Positions 49,411-61,476 of a DNA stretch of 64,000 nt are shown one piece after another. Each line of letters begins with the position of its first letter. Positions within the stretch are counted from its first letter, which is position 1. The notes below the pieces were generated by a model. The model ran no database searches. It was given only the letters and a program-made list of their open reading frames with translations, and had not been told where the DNA came from. This DNA comes from Rosellinia necatrix (Eukaryota; Ascomycota; Sordariomycetes; Xylariales; Xylariaceae): contig JAGYVD010000003.1 of NCBI GenBank assembly GCA_021209875.1, positions 1,984,001 through 2,048,000 on the forward strand, written 5' to 3'. Position numbers and translations under genes: made by a program.

Positions 49411-50588
49411 GGAATGATGGGCATGCGTGCGCGGCGGGTGGTCGATCGGTCCCTTGACCGTGACCTCATCTTTTTGGAAGAGTTTCATGCTTGTGGCGAG
49501 AATGCCTCGCCGTCGTCGTCCCGTGCTTCCCCGGGATAATAAGCTGTGCGTTCACCACGATAGACGATATTAGAGTAGACGATTAAAAGACAAAGTAGAT
49601 AGCGAAACAATCGCGAATATCTTAGCATCGAGTAACCTGGTCAATTCCAGTTTCTGTAGATGTGTCTATTCTCAATACGAAGTCACACGATCTTAAGCTT
49701 GCCCCAATAATATAATAATCCCAATCATAGCAACTGTTTCGTCGAGAATGATGACTTCTTGTAAGACATAGTACGCAGAGCACAGTGGAAGTGCATGTAT
49801 TAATACGTCCTCGGAGGTGCGTCCCGGGATCGCAGCCATGCTCCGAACAACGCGCTACAGTATGATCCGTCCAGACACCGAAACAGACGCCGGGCGTGCA
49901 GGACATGGAAATCCCGCCACACCGAAGCTTCTGTCGGCGTTCCCTAGCGGTATAGGAATCCCGCGACTACCCAAGCCAAGCCTGCTTCATGATACCGCTC
50001 CATGTCCGGATTGAAGCACCCTAACCCAAGCGGGAATTGAGTTCGTGATGCTGTCCATTCACCTGGGTTAGTAAGACGCTTACCCAATCTCGTCAACCAA
50101 AGGGCGTCCCCAAACCCCGCGGCGAAAGCAGCACGACACAACAAGAGGGGAAACAAAACAAAACAAAAGCAAAAAGAGAAAAATAATAACGACAGTTGCA
50201 GATCAGATCCCGCCCGAATCGAGATCGCCGAGCTGAATCTTGCGTATCGTGGCGGGAATGGCGTGCTGTAAGCTAAAGACGCGATCCCCAATGATAGACG
50301 GAGGACCCCTCATTCCGCCATCTTCGCCATCTTCACCATCCCCCCTAGGAAGTAGGGGGCGCTCATCGCATGACGCGCCATATCATATCATTGCACGTCC
50401 CGATTGTAGGGGAGGGAAGAATCTACACGTATAAATAACCTCGGGGGCGCAACACGATGTGACGGATAGCAAACTTCCCTGTCTATATTTCCCAGGTTAA
50501 TCTATCCAAGGCGCATCTATCAACACCTCACCTATCTAACTCTAGCACTTTATATATAAAAACGCGAAGAAAAAAAAACATCGACACT
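49411..50588. other. intergenic region
   Basis: No gene seen. Two A-rich tracts (50150-50185 and 50565-50580), the second immediately upstream of the carbonic anhydrase start. Confidence 0.5.
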
Positions 50589-51386
50589 ATGACGACTGGG
50601 ATCCAGAAAAACCTCGCCGAGAAGAACGCCGAGTATGCACGGACGTTTGACCAAGGCCACCTCGCCCTCCCACCGGCCAAGAAATACCTCGTTGGTGAGA
50701 AAGCCGCCTCGTCGCACCTCCCCACCTACCACATGACGCTTTGAGTCAACCACATAGCCGGGGCCGGCATGAGGACAGCGTACTGATGAATGGCTTCTAG
50801 TCACGTGCATGGACGCACGCATCGACCCTGCGGCGGCGTTTGGCATTTCCCTCGGCGATGCCCACGTCATACGGAACGCGGGCGCCAGCGCGAAGGACGC
50901 GCAGCGGTCCATCGTCATCTCAGAACAACTATTGGGCACACGCGAGAGTGAGTGATACTTCCCATCCTCCGGCGCTTGTCCGGTATGCTCGGTGACAAGT
51001 GAAGATTGAAAAGAAAAAAGAAAAAAAAAACTTTTAAGAAAAATAAGGCCATTTCGCATCTCTTGCATTTGACGGGGGGATTTCGAGTCCTAGAGCAATC
51101 GGTGACTAATTCCACGCCTCTGGGAACAGTCATATTGGTCAAGCACACGGGATGTGGCATGCTGACGTTCACGAATGACGATGCCCACGCCCTGGTCAGG
51201 CAGAACCTTGGCCCTACGGCCGCGGCCGAGCTCGGGCCCCTCGATTTCCTGCCGTTCCCCGTGCTCGACGACGCCGTCAGGGATGACGTGGAGTTCCTGA
51301 AGAGATCCGCCACGGTCCCGGAAGACGTGCCCATCACCGGGTGGGTCTACGAGGTCGAGACGGGCAAGGTGCGACAGGTCGTTTGA
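50589..51386 (+). CDS. beta-class carbonic anhydrase, small fungal type
   Basis: Interconverts CO2 and bicarbonate. Exons 50589-50694, 50801-50947 and 51130-51386 give 169 residues, typical of the short fungal and mycobacterial-like members. Zinc ligands are the Cys in VTCMDARID and the His and Cys in KHTGCGML. The Asp-Arg dyad is in the first motif, and VIRNAGA is present. The joins are YLV-VTCMDAR and GTRE-IILVKHTG, both phase 1. Intron 2 (182 bases) contains poly-A tracts. The C-terminal half ([20 protein letters not shown]) matches the subfamily end. No targeting peptide is evident, so it is probably cytosolic. It converges with the DUF3605 gene. Confidence 0.92.
50695..50800 (+). other. 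intron 1 of the carbonic anhydrase gene
   Basis: GTGAGA donor, TACTGAT branch, CTTCTAG acceptor, 106 bases. Confidence 0.85.
50948..51129 (+). other. intron 2 of the carbonic anhydrase gene
   Basis: GTGAGT donor and GGAACAG acceptor, 182 bases, with poly-A tracts near 51010-51045. Confidence 0.8.
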
Positions 51387-51542
51387 AGGGGGGTGGAGGG
51401 GTTGATGGGCAGACATGATGATGATGAGGCTTGGGGTAAGAGAGGGAAATGAAACATCGAACGGGACATGAGCTTTAATTTTGTATTGGTGTTTGTTTGT
51501 CTATGTCTATCACCGGAGAACGCTGTTTGTGTAGCGGTTACG

Positions 51543-52294
51543 TCAGACTTTTCGAATGAGAGGAACATCACCGTTTGTGATCTCCTCGACGAACGCAGGA
51601 TCAGGGTCGTAAAGCATAACATGGAAATGCTCAACCGCTTGAATCGATTTGAGAGAACGCCAGTTCTTGAACCAAATGTACTGTTGAGCTCGGGGTAAGT
51701 AAGGGTGCTCTAGATGGACGTAATATGAGAGGGGGGGGGAAGGGGAGGGAGGTGTCTTACATGATCGGCTGATACTCTTGAACCGAAAGTCCTCCGAACA
51801 AACTCGTCGATCTCGGCCCGAGCCTCTTCGGTGAGATCGTCGGTTGCAGGGTCATCTTCCAAAGCAAACTTTGTCCAGACGACGATGTGGACGATCTTGC
51901 TGTCGATGCCATACGGCCAGTCATTCCACAAGATCTTCATATCTTCCTCGTATTCGAACGGCCTGCCCTTGGGAACTATGGGCATGTCCCAGCGCAGCCT
52001 CTGTGTCAGGATGAAATCCATGACGCTGCCATGATCTCGTTTCAGTTTCCACGTGTACTCCAAGTATTTCCGCAGCTCGGACGGCACACGTTGAAAGAGA
52101 TCGATGCGGTTGGTCAGGATCAACTTCTGCACCTCGGGCCAGGTGCTGAGGTGGTACTCCGAATCCGGCGTGGTGATGATGCCCAAGTCTTTCGCGTTCA
52201 CCGTGCGCAGGAATTCGGGGCATTCTGCCGCCCTCTGGTCATCCGGGACGTTAACATGCCAGTATGGCAGCTTAGCCTCGTCCAGACTTCCCAT
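51543..52294 (-). CDS. DUF3605 family protein (N-acetylglucosamine-induced protein 1-like)
   Basis: A conserved fungal family of unknown biochemical role; the Candida member is induced by N-acetylglucosamine. Exon 1 (52294-51761) and exon 2 (51680-51543) flank an 80-base intron, giving 223 residues. Family-typical stretches: YWHVNVPDDQRAAECPEFL, IITTPDSEYHLSTWPEVQ, TNRIDLFQRVPSELRKYLEY, RLRWDMPIVPKGRPF, NDWPYGIDSKIVHIVVWTKF and DHYIWFKNWRSLKSIQAVEH. The ATG before GSLDEAKLPYW is the first usable start; the longer upstream frame begins without ATG. No signal or membrane segment is seen, so it is probably cytoplasmic. Confidence 0.9.
51681..51760 (-). other. intron of the DUF3605 gene
   Basis: GTAAGA donor after GATCAT, CTCAACAG acceptor, 80 bases, including a C-rich run on the minus strand. 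Confidence 0.8.
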
Positions 52295-52615
52295 GGTGTC
52301 ACGTAATGAGTGACGTGATGCTTCAAGGCCGGAATCTAAGATGACCAATCCACGGAACAGCCGGCCAATGGTTCTTACGGTTTTCCCCTTGCTGCGAGTT
52401 GCCGTGAATAACCCTATTACATCATCCCAAAATATATTTGATTGTTCATATACTTTAGCAGGCCTCACTTACACACACAAGATGCCGGTCGAAATTCGGC
52501 CGGGCACCAGGGCGGGTTTTTTGGAGCGGGTTGGTCCGCCTGAGGCTGAAAATGCAACTCACGGGCCACGCGCCACAGGCCGGACTCGGGTAGCAAGAGA
52601 CGGCCGAACTGCTGG

Positions 52616-52695
52616 ATCGGGAAGACGGGGAGACGGAAAGACGGAAAGACGGAAAGATGGGGAGATGGGGGGAGATGAGAAGATGGGAAGATAGG
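52616..52695. repeat. GACGGAAA-type tandem repeat
   Basis: About ten imperfect 8-base units (GACGGAAA, GATGGGGA). Confidence 0.75.
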
Positions 52696-53248
52696 ATGAC
52701 CTCTCCTGGGTCTTCCGGTAACGTGCACAATACGAGATGGGGGTGCTACCGTCGAGTCTAAGCAGGGAAACCGCAGTAAATAAAACCAAAAAGAGACGGT
52801 CCCGCTCCGACTTCGTGATGAAACGTCGACCGTGCAAGTATCACTGCCTGTGCCCGAATAGGCGCCAACATCTACCTCCAAGTAGGTGGCGTTCGTTACC
52901 TGAGCCAAATGCAGGCCTGAACAACAACTAAACTGAATAACATCAGGAAGTCGGGAGAAAACGTATCAGAACATGGCGTTAGCTGATGATAAGAGGACGC
53001 CATCTTATAACTATGAAAATATAATATACAACATGTACTTGACCTTAGGTATGTAGTAGTGAAGAAACAATTGTGGTAGCGCAATACGCTAGGTACATCA
53101 GGAGGTATTGTACCTACCCGTGGCTGGTTACCTACCTGCATGCTGCTACCTATAATAGTGTACTACTCAGGTAGCTACCTAAAACACCATGCATGCAAAA
53201 ATGGAGAGTCCGAGACGAGCGGCCGAAATCGACTTCCAGCGCGTCTAA

Positions 53249-53494
53249 AAAAAGAAAAGAAAGAAAAGAAAGAAAAGAAAGAAAAGAAAGAAAAGAAAGA
53301 AAAGAAAGAAAAGAAAGAAAAGAAAGAAAAGAAAGAAAAGAAAGAAAAGAAAGAAAAGAAAGAAAAGAAAGAAAAGAAAGAAAAGAAAGAAAAGAAAGAA
53401 AAGAAAGAAAAGAAAGAAAAGAAAGAAAAGAAAGAAAAGAAAGAAAAGAAAGAAAAGAAAGAAAAGAAAGAAAAGAAAGAAAAGAAAGAAAAGG
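53249..53494. repeat. 9-base minisatellite, AAAGAAAAG
   Basis: Roughly 27 almost perfect tandem copies of AAAGAAAAG. The period of nine keeps every frame open on both strands, creating false proteins of Lys-Glu-Lys or Leu-Ser-Phe repeats. Strong purine/pyrimidine strand asymmetry. Confidence 0.95.
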
Positions 53495-55529
53495 ATATTT
53501 TTCGCGAGGCACGCTAGTTAACTACCAGGTAACTAAGTAACTAACCTATGTATGTCTGTATATTTGTAAACTACATACACTACACTACCTAGCACGTTGC
53601 TCACACCTACACTACCCCCTACCTTACCTCTGGTACTGTCCTTCTTAGTCTTGAACTAGACTAGTACTGGTCCGACTTACAGCACAGCGATTTCAAGACG
53701 TGGTCCGGTAGTCTGGGTGATTCTCTCCGTGCTCGAGTGTCACGGTAACACTCAGTTTTGCAAGGTTGAATAGGGGTCGGAGACAGAATAGCGGTGCTCA
53801 CCGCTATGGCTGCCATAACCTGGGTATGTAGGTAGTGTATTGATCGAGGTCGCTTGACCGTCTTGCCCCAGACATGGGATTTGAAATTTACTCAAACTCG
53901 TGTCTCCTCATCGCACGTGGCTGGCACCCCACTATCTATTCGCTCCGGATATTCTTACGCCATCGTAGATAGCATGTGAACCGGAGAGACAATATTTGTT
54001 TTCCGCACACACACTCCTTCGTATAATGGTCGGCGACGAGCACCCGAGTCCAGACTATTTTTATTATTTTTATTATCCAGGCATGGTCCTGGTGGCGAGG
54101 GGGAGAACAACCCGTCAGTACAACAAGACCTCTCTTTCGAGATAAGGTACTGTATATGGAGCTCTTCAAATCTTCAAGTTTGATTGCCGACACAAGCCTT
54201 AGACGCTAGGTTAGGTAATTAGTTTATTTCGTGCAACAGACCGAAAAAGGTAAAATTGAATAAAATAAAATAAAAACAAAACAACAAAAAAAACGACGGC
54301 CACAAATGCCGCAGTGTGTGAGTACATACCATATATGTGATAGGGTAACTAATACGATGGATATAGGTTTATCACCAAGGGTTCAAAGACAGCTGAGGAA
54401 GGCGTTACTCGGGACCCGGGATGCAGGTCCAGAGCGTGGAGAGATTACAGATCCCAGCATGCCCAGCCTCTTTCATTGTTCCCATTCCCAAGGTCCCTTG
54501 TCCTGGGTTTCGACAGTACCCAAAGCAACATTGTATACTCCGAACATACCGGTGCTTAGATTAATTTTGCTAGGAGCAATCACTTATGGATTTACGGCAA
54601 CATTTCAAAACCGACAGGCTACCATGAGCCGCGACTTAGTGTAGTGTATAATAATGTTTGATGTCAACAAGATTTTTGGGTCAGGGGCGGGTACTTCCAC
54701 GACGGCAAAGGGGGTCTTTGTTGAGCTGAACCTAACTTGGTTAGCCGCTTTAGCACATACGAAGTCGGAAGTCGGTTCTAGATTTTTTTTTTTTCCCCAA
54801 GTGAGCGCTCGTAAAAGGAGACGCGCCACGACACGACGTATGCAAGCGCCACCGATACCCTGGTGAGACGAACGTTGAGAAGTGAGTTAGGCGGATCTGG
54901 AACGCTCAGCCGCGGAGGGGTGGGAAGAATCGGGCAAGCCCTCCGTAGCCACAACGGATTATCAACCCTCAGCCCTCACTGGCACAACATCGCAATGCGA
55001 ATGTGAGCGATAAGGAGAACAATGGTTCCCCCCCTAATAGCGTGGGATGTGCCCCTAATCCGAGGCCTGTTGGGTTGTGAGACGAGCCGGAACCAATGTT
55101 TACCCAGAGCGGGATCCTAATAGCCCCTGACCTAGATCTTGCTATAGAACGCCACACGACGGCTGTTGGGACTGCCCTCAGCGGTTGTCGTCAAATTCCG
55201 ATGACGGGTACCTAATCAGGCCTGGCCCATGACGGAATAAGGCATGGTCGATGGCTGTTCAATGGTCGTGGGGCGGTCAATACCTGCTTGTACATGCATA
55301 TGTAACTCAATAAATCCTTTATTTGCCGTAGTAAACGACACCCCAATCCACCTATACGATGTAAGTAGACGTGTAGTGTATATCGAAATCATCCGTAAAA
55401 GGGGAGGTACACTACGTGGTGGTTATATTTACTGTCGTATCTCCTACTGGCCAGTGCCCCCATCTTATTTCTGGCCCGGTCGAGTTCGTTTGGCATAAAC
55501 ATACTGTATCGATTCATTGCAGGGTTTAA

Positions 55530-55645
55530 CAGGGCATGGATGTATATGTAAGTATATGTATGTATGTATATGTATGTGTGTATACACGTGTGTGTATATG
55601 TGTGTGTATATGTGTGTGTATATATAAAATATATATATACTGCTG
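55530..55645. repeat. TATG/TGTG/TATA compound microsatellite
   Basis: Alternating purine-pyrimidine tract mixing GTAT, TGTG and TATA units. Confidence 0.85.
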
Positions 55646-56994
55646 ATCTTTTACCTGTCGCGGCAGAGGCGATCCTGTAGTGGAGGAGCTTTGTTGCCCC
55701 TCCCTCCTTCCAGAAACCCCTCCCGTTTGCTTCTATTCCTCCCTCAGTGCCTCGGGGTAGTTACACAAAGGTGGTGTGCAGTAAAGGCGTTTGTTCGATT
55801 TGAGGACAAGAAAGCGAAGATATGACTTGAGGGGGCAACATGATGCAATATGTACCATGGCTACTGGCAGATTTGGGAGGGGAAGGGGGGTGGTTGGACA
55901 AAGAGCGGATCTGAGTAAACAAATAGGAGGACGGTGCGGATATGCAGAGGTGCAGAATTAGCGGCCTTCGCCTCATCCAAGCAAGGATATAGCGCTGTCC
56001 CAGACCGCTGCATTACGTCAACCGCACAAGTACGCCCGCTGATTTGTTGAGCAGTCGCAGAGCACACGGATTCGCCATCGAGGACGATGAACGTTGAGAG
56101 AAAGCGCGAATAACAACTTGAACAAACGTGCGATCTTTTATGAAGTAATAACTATAACACGGCTCTAAACCTTACAGACACGGCCAAGTATGAAAGTACC
56201 TAGGTTAGTAGGTAGGTACCTAAAAGCTGTTAGCTAGGTAGTTGTGTACCTAGATAGAGTAAATGTACCTGTTCATCCCATTTTGAAGCTTACTTGTGCA
56301 AGTAGTCCCAGCCCAGACCCAGCTCCAGCAGAGGACACTCCAACCATCTTGGGCACCTTTGATCTTTGATTACCTACATACCAAGGCACCTAACCTAGTA
56401 CATATTGGGCACAAGTTTGGAGGTTTAACCTGCCCACTCTGTACTAAGGTAGGGGCGAAAGGGAACCCCACCATCTAGCATTTCCATCACCCCACTACGA
56501 ACCACCTGGGTGTCCCACTCGCCCAAAACAGTAGTAGTAGACTGCATCCATGGATAGCTGTACCGCCGTTGTACCTCGAGCTTCCAACGCCGTTATCGTC
56601 GTCCAATCCCTGGCCCTTAGCTACCTACTGGAGATGGTGTACACCATAGTACCTCTCACTCCTGCGCATACATAGATACAGGTACCTACCTACCTATTGC
56701 CCACCCATCTACATAGATACAGGTACATACATACATCTCTACCTCCTACACATGCTTGTGTCTCCTCCGAGTTGCTTGCCCCTTGCCCCTCCTCTACCCG
56801 CCATTTACACGTTGCCAGGGAAGATCGTTAAAACCTAAGCTTTCCCTCACCTACTTTTCTTCCCCCCCGACGTTCTCTCTCCCATCGAGGCATCCGAGCC
56901 CAATCTTGTTCCACACGACCTGCTACATCGCTGTGTAATACCGTACTCTGACATAGCTTCAGACTACCTAATCTTGTCGCTTCGTCCCTTTGCA

Positions 56995-59228
56995 ATGGCC
57001 CACACGATCAAGAGTGCGTTGCCCTCGCACCTCAAGCCCCAGCTTGGAGGCAGAGACTCGGATGTCGAGTTTACAGGCCGACACCATGGGAAGACCCGAT
57101 CGCACATGGTGAGTGCCACCCAACCCCTGCCGCCTGCTACCTACAACCTCTACCCGCGTTTCTGTTCACTGCCTGCCCCGATGCCCCCAATGGCCCTACA
57201 AAGTCTCACCTTCCCTGTGTTGGTGTCTCGATGTGGAACCTGCGAACACAAAGAGCCCTCGGAGCCTGCTCGTGGTCTTTGCTCTCCGTTGTAATGCCCT
57301 CGAAACGAGTACCTGCTATTGAACGAGCTCAATACATTCCGAGACGGCACGTTGCTTTTCTCCGAAACAGGCCAGGAAGCTTCAGCAACCTTCGGGGCAG
57401 ACTCCTAGTAGCTTGCAGGCATTTCAAAGCAGCGCTGCCCCCCCTGGGCATTGGCTCTTCGGTTACACCAGCTCAGAGTATAAATGAACGACTTGCAGCC
57501 GTGATTTGTTCAGCCACCGGACCTGGAGCCACCGTCTTCAAAGGATCTCCATTTTCCCTCTTCGAGAATCCGTTTCACTTCGACTGCAAGCCCGCTCATC
57601 GCCACTTTTGCCGAGACTACCACGATGAGCCAACCGCTAACTGATCTGAACAAGGCTTTCGAGAATGCCTCGACCAACGTAGCCGCCGCGCAGATGCGCA
57701 ATGCTCTGACCGAGCTTGCTGAAACGGTCAAAGACCCGGAACAGAAGAAGGTATTTCACACACGGGTCCGCGCTGCCTGCCAGTGATCTAACACACCGTG
57801 GTAGTTGTTCGAGACAGAAATGGACAACTTCTTCTCCCTTTTTCGGCGATACCTCAACGACAAGGCCAAAGGCAATGCCGTGTGCGTAACCAATTCCCAA
57901 ACTCGGCTCGATAAGCACCGCTGACATAGGCCAACAGTGACTGGGATCGCATTGCCCCCCCGGCTCAGGGCCAAGTCGTCGATTACGAAGATCTTGCCAA
58001 CTCCGAATCTGTGGGCTTTTTAAATAAGCTGGCTGTTCTGAAGCTGAATGGTGGTTTGGGTACTTCGATGGGCTGTGTCGGCCCCAAATCGGTCATCGAA
58101 GTTCGTGACGGCATGTCTTTCTTGGATATGTCCGTCCGTCAAGTCGAATACCTGAACCGAACCTACAATACCAACGTCCCTTTCATTCTAATGAACTCGT
58201 TCAACACGAACGACGATACCGCAGCTATTATCAAGAAGTACGAGGGCCACAACGTCGATATCTTGACTTTCAATCAGTCTCGGTACCCTAGAATTTACAA
58301 GGACTCACTCCTCCCTGTCCCCAAGAACTTCGATTCTTCTATCTCCGAATGGTACCCTCCGGGACACGGTGACGTCTTCGAGTCGCTCTATAACTCTGGT
58401 ATCCTCGAACAGCTCATTGAACGTGGCATTGAGATTATTTTCTTGTCCAACGTCGATAATCTAGGTGCTGTAGTTGATCTGCGTGTTCTCCAGCATATGG
58501 TCGAGACGGATGCCGAATACATTATGGAGCTGACGAACAAGACCAAGGCCGATGTCAAGGGTGGTACCATCATTGACTACGAGGGCTCTGTTCGTCTTCT
58601 CGAAATTGCCCAAGTCCCCAAAGAGCACACAAACGAGTTCAAGTCGATCAAGAAATTCAAGTATTTCAACACCAACAACATCTGGATGAACGTCCAGGCC
58701 ATCAAGCGTGTTGTCGAAAACGACGAGCTGGAAATGGAAATCATCCCGAATGGAAAATCTATTCCCGGTGATAAGAAGGGCGAGTCGGACATTTCCATTC
58801 TTCAGCTAGAGACAGCTGTTGGTGCCGCGATTCGTCACTTCAAGAATGCGCACGGCGTCAACGTACCCCGTCGACGATTCTTGCCCGTGAAGACTTGCTC
58901 GGATTTGATGCTTGTCAAGTCCGATCTATACGCTGTCAAGCATGGTCAGCTACAGTTGAACCCTAGCCGCTTTGGTGGTGCTCCGCTTATTAAGTTGGGC
59001 ACGGACTTCAAGAAGGTCTCGGACTTCCAGAAGCGAATCCCCTCTATTCCTAAAATCATCGAGCTTGATCATTTAACCATCACCGGTAACGTGAACCTTC
59101 ATCGGGGTGTCACATTGAAGGGAACGGTGATTATCGTAGCCACGGAAGGTTCCACAATCGATATTCCTCCGGGATCAATTCTCGAGAATGTGGTTGTTCA
59201 GGGTAGCTTGCGTCTGTTGGAGCATTAA
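56995..59228 (+). CDS. ugp1: UTP-glucose-1-phosphate uridylyltransferase
   Basis: Makes UDP-glucose from UTP and glucose-1-phosphate for glycogen, cell-wall glucan, trehalose and glycosylation. Exons 56995-57108, 57655-57750, 57805-57881 and 57938-59228 give 525 residues, normal for the family. The N-terminus is [16 protein letters not shown] with HHGKTRSHM, then [18 protein letters not shown]. The nucleotide-binding loop is [16 protein letters not shown]; then [39 protein letters not shown] and [13 protein letters not shown]. The C-terminal beta-helix ends [12 protein letters not shown]. All joins keep frame. Intron 1 is unusually long (546 bases) and holds an in-frame ATG ten codons before exon 2, so an alternative start is possible. 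Confidence 0.95.
57109..57654 (+). other. long first intron of the UGP1 gene
   Basis: GTGAGT donor, GCTAACTGA branch and AACAAG acceptor, 546 bases. It includes an ATG at 57625 in frame with exon 2. Confidence 0.75.
57751..57804 (+). other. intron 2 of the UGP1 gene
   Basis: GTATTT donor, TCTAAC branch, GGTAG acceptor, 54 bases. Confidence 0.85.
57882..57937 (+). other. intron 3 of the UGP1 gene
   Basis: GTGCGT donor, GCTGAC branch and CAACAG acceptor, 56 bases, phase 2. Confidence 0.8.
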
Positions 59229-60090
59229 AGCGCCTTTGTTCTTTCTCTGGCTGTGCCATTGCTTCCCCCTATAAGGCAAACATGCCTTGGGAGCGGTGTA
59301 TTGGAGCCATATTATACTTGGTAATGGTATATCCCCCGATAGAGGTGGTCATCATGTGTAATGAGAAGAATGAGTCTGGCGAATAGGGTCGCCAGGGAAA
59401 TAATAAAATAAAGAACAGGTGTCTGTCTGTGGACGGGAAATAAAATTCGAGTAGCAGTCGTGCAGTCTAAACATCATGATCTGTCATCGCAGGCATAGAC
59501 ATATATTTCCTCTTATGTTTATGATTGGAGGGCAAATGTGTGTGTATTTATATTAAGCTCTGCAGCATCATATTACATACAATACATACTCGCTTTCCAC
59601 AAGTTCAAACCTCTCTTTCGCTCCCACGGATCATATGCAAGACCCCATCTAGCGAATAGAACACCTAACTGTATATTTCAACTCTCCAAAGTCTCCTGCA
59701 CAAAAGATTTGACTTTGTTAGGCATGTCTTTCGTTTAACTGAGTATAGACATCAAGACAACTACGGAGGTGATCTAGGCCGTGCCTGGGCTCCAGGCCGA
59801 TTTAATCCAAGGCTATTTCGCGCATTTCAGATCCTCTCATACTTCAGGAGGCATGAGCGAATTCGTTTTCCCTACATTAGTTTTCAGTAACGCGTTTTGA
59901 CGCCATCGATTTGCCCGGGCGGCAAGGGTTTTCCGGGTTCCAGCGCCCGAGTCTCGATTACTTACGGGTGATCCATCTGGCTGCTCCCTTCTTAGTTTCA
60001 TCCCCCCAGCCTTGGAGGCGCTCCGTGTGAGTGATCGGCTGTAGTGTCGCGGCGTCTCTTCTAGCGTTTTCGCCACCACGCGGCATCGCC
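59229..60090. other. convergent intergenic region between UGP1 and the ING gene
   Basis: Holds the 3' ends of two convergent genes. No further gene seen. Confidence 0.5.
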
Positions 60091-61476
60091 TTACTTCCCT
60101 TTCTTCTTTAAACTTTCTGTGCGTTCTTCGTTGCACGACGGGCAATACCAGCGGCCTACGGGCTCCGATTTCAGCCCGACGCAACTCCAGTGGAACCACT
60201 CAAACGGGCAAGAGGGATTGTCACAAGCCACCATATCGCCATACGATACCGCCTGGCACAGACAATACCTCTTGCCCTCCTCATCCTCGTCGTCGTCGAT
60301 GCCCGAAACACCGTCGGAGCCCGACACATCCTCCTCCTCGTCCCGATCCGCCATCTCCTCGTCCTTATCCGCGTCTACGCTCCCCTTGCGCTTGTTCGGG
60401 GCATGGTTATGATTGGGGCCCGGGGTGCTGCTTGCCGGGGGGGAGCCATGGTGGGACGAGGGCGCGGATTCTGCGTCCGAAAGTTCACTATCGGCCGTCG
60501 AGGCGGGGGAGCCCTTCGAGTGCCCCGCGCGCTTGACACGAGATAGTGTCGATTTTGAAGTCGGTGGCTTTTTACGTGGAAGCGCTCCCGGCGTTCCCTT
60601 CCGTCCAGCTCCAGCGTTCGACGCCTTTGTCACGCCTTTAGGCCCAGCGCTACCGGCTCGGCTTGAAGCTCCCGGCGTTCCCGCCTTCGGCGTCCCTGGC
60701 CCCAGAGACGAATGCCGCGCTAGCCCACTCGAGCTTACTGGGATGTTGCCTATACCAGAAGCTGTCCGTGGCCCCCTCTTAGGGACACCACTTCCGGGCC
60801 CGGCAGATGACTCTCGCTGGTTTCGGTTCAATATCATGCTTGCAGCAGGGGATGCTGGTGCGGAAGATGAGATATGGGCTTGTGACTGCGCAGCAGCACG
60901 TGCCTGGGAGTTGGCGAGTCTGGCGGCGGTAGGGGTAGCATTATTCAGGATCGGGTTCAGGGGCGTCGCGCTAGTAGTGATGGGCAGGGCCTTGAGAGAG
61001 GCGTTGCTGTTGTTAGCAGCACTCGGCCGGATCAGGGAGGGTATCTCGTCGGGGTCGGTGAAGCCAGGCTCGCCCCTGTCGCCCAACTGCTTGATCTGGA
61101 GGTCGAGATAGCGCAAGTGCTTGTCGTATAGCGTTTGCGCTCTCTGCGAGAGCGCAACCTTCTGGTCGGCGAGGCGCTCGGCACGGGTATAGTTGTCTCG
61201 TATGGTCTCGCGAAGCTGGCCCTCGCGTGGGTTGTTCATATGGCTGCCATTCGTGCGGATCCAGCGCTGGATCTTGGTGTCGCACTCGTCGATCGTCTTG
61301 ATACATTCGTGATACGAGCGGTCTTTGTCGGCGATCTCATCCTGGATGAACCGAACCTCTTCGGGGAGGTTGGCTATGCGGTGGATGAACTCCTCGAGGA
61401 TGATGGCGGGGTCTTGCGCCTCGATGGACGGCGCCATCTTCTTTACGAAGTCTATTGACAGGTCGTCTCTAGGCAT
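60091..61476 (-). CDS. ING-family PHD-finger chromatin protein
   Basis: ING proteins read H3K4me3 and anchor histone acetyltransferase or deacetylase complexes (Yng2 in NuA4, Pho23 in Rpd3L, Yng1 in NuA3). Intronless, 461 residues. The N-terminal ING domain spans about residues 20-140 ([20 protein letters not shown], then RIQRWIR-like [12 protein letters not shown] and [17 protein letters not shown]) and forms a coiled coil. A long Ser/Pro/Ala/Gly linker follows with basic patches (PRKKPPTSK), then an acidic run (DDDEDEEG). The PHD finger is at the C-terminus with Cys4-His-Cys3: [23 protein letters not shown] and WYCPSC, including the family's aromatic W for methyl-lysine. The basic tail is KKKGK. 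Which yeast paralogue it matches cannot be settled here. Confidence 0.92.
   Translation of the reverse strand: MPRDDLSIDFVKKMAPSIEAQDPAIILEEFIHRIANLPEEVRFIQDEIADKDRSYHECIKTIDECDTKIQRWIRTNGSHMNNPREGQLRETIRDNYTRAERLADQKVALSQRAQTLYDKHLRYLDLQIKQLGDRGEPGFTDPDEIPSLIRPSAANNSNASLKALPITTSATPLNPILNNATPTAARLANSQARAAAQSQAHISSSAPASPAASMILNRNQRESSAGPGSGVPKRGPRTASGIGNIPVSSSGLARHSSLGPGTPKAGTPGASSRAGSAGPKGVTKASNAGAGRKGTPGALPRKKPPTSKSTLSRVKRAGHSKGSPASTADSELSDAESAPSSHHGSPPASSTPGPNHNHAPNKRKGSVDADKDEEMADRDEEEDVSGSDGVSGIDDDEDEEGKRYCLCQAVSYGDMVACDNPSCPFEWFHWSCVGLKSEPVGRWYCPSCNEERTESLKKKGK

Larger units (their letters stand above)
52295..56994. other. 4.7-kb stretch without a recognisable gene
   Basis: Contains a GACGGAAA tandem repeat near 52616-52695, a 9-base minisatellite at 53249-53494, TG/TATG microsatellites near 55530-55640, and many CCTAGGTACC words near 53040-53170, 53510-53650 and 56190-56740. 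Open frames in the minisatellite are artefacts of its period. The last few hundred bases are C/T-rich and probably the promoter and leader of the UDP-glucose pyrophosphorylase gene. Confidence 0.5.

Noticed and set aside
53140..53540. Lys-Glu-Lys and Leu-Ser-Phe repeat proteins
   Set aside because: Created by a 9-base minisatellite whose period is a multiple of three; no flanking coding signal.
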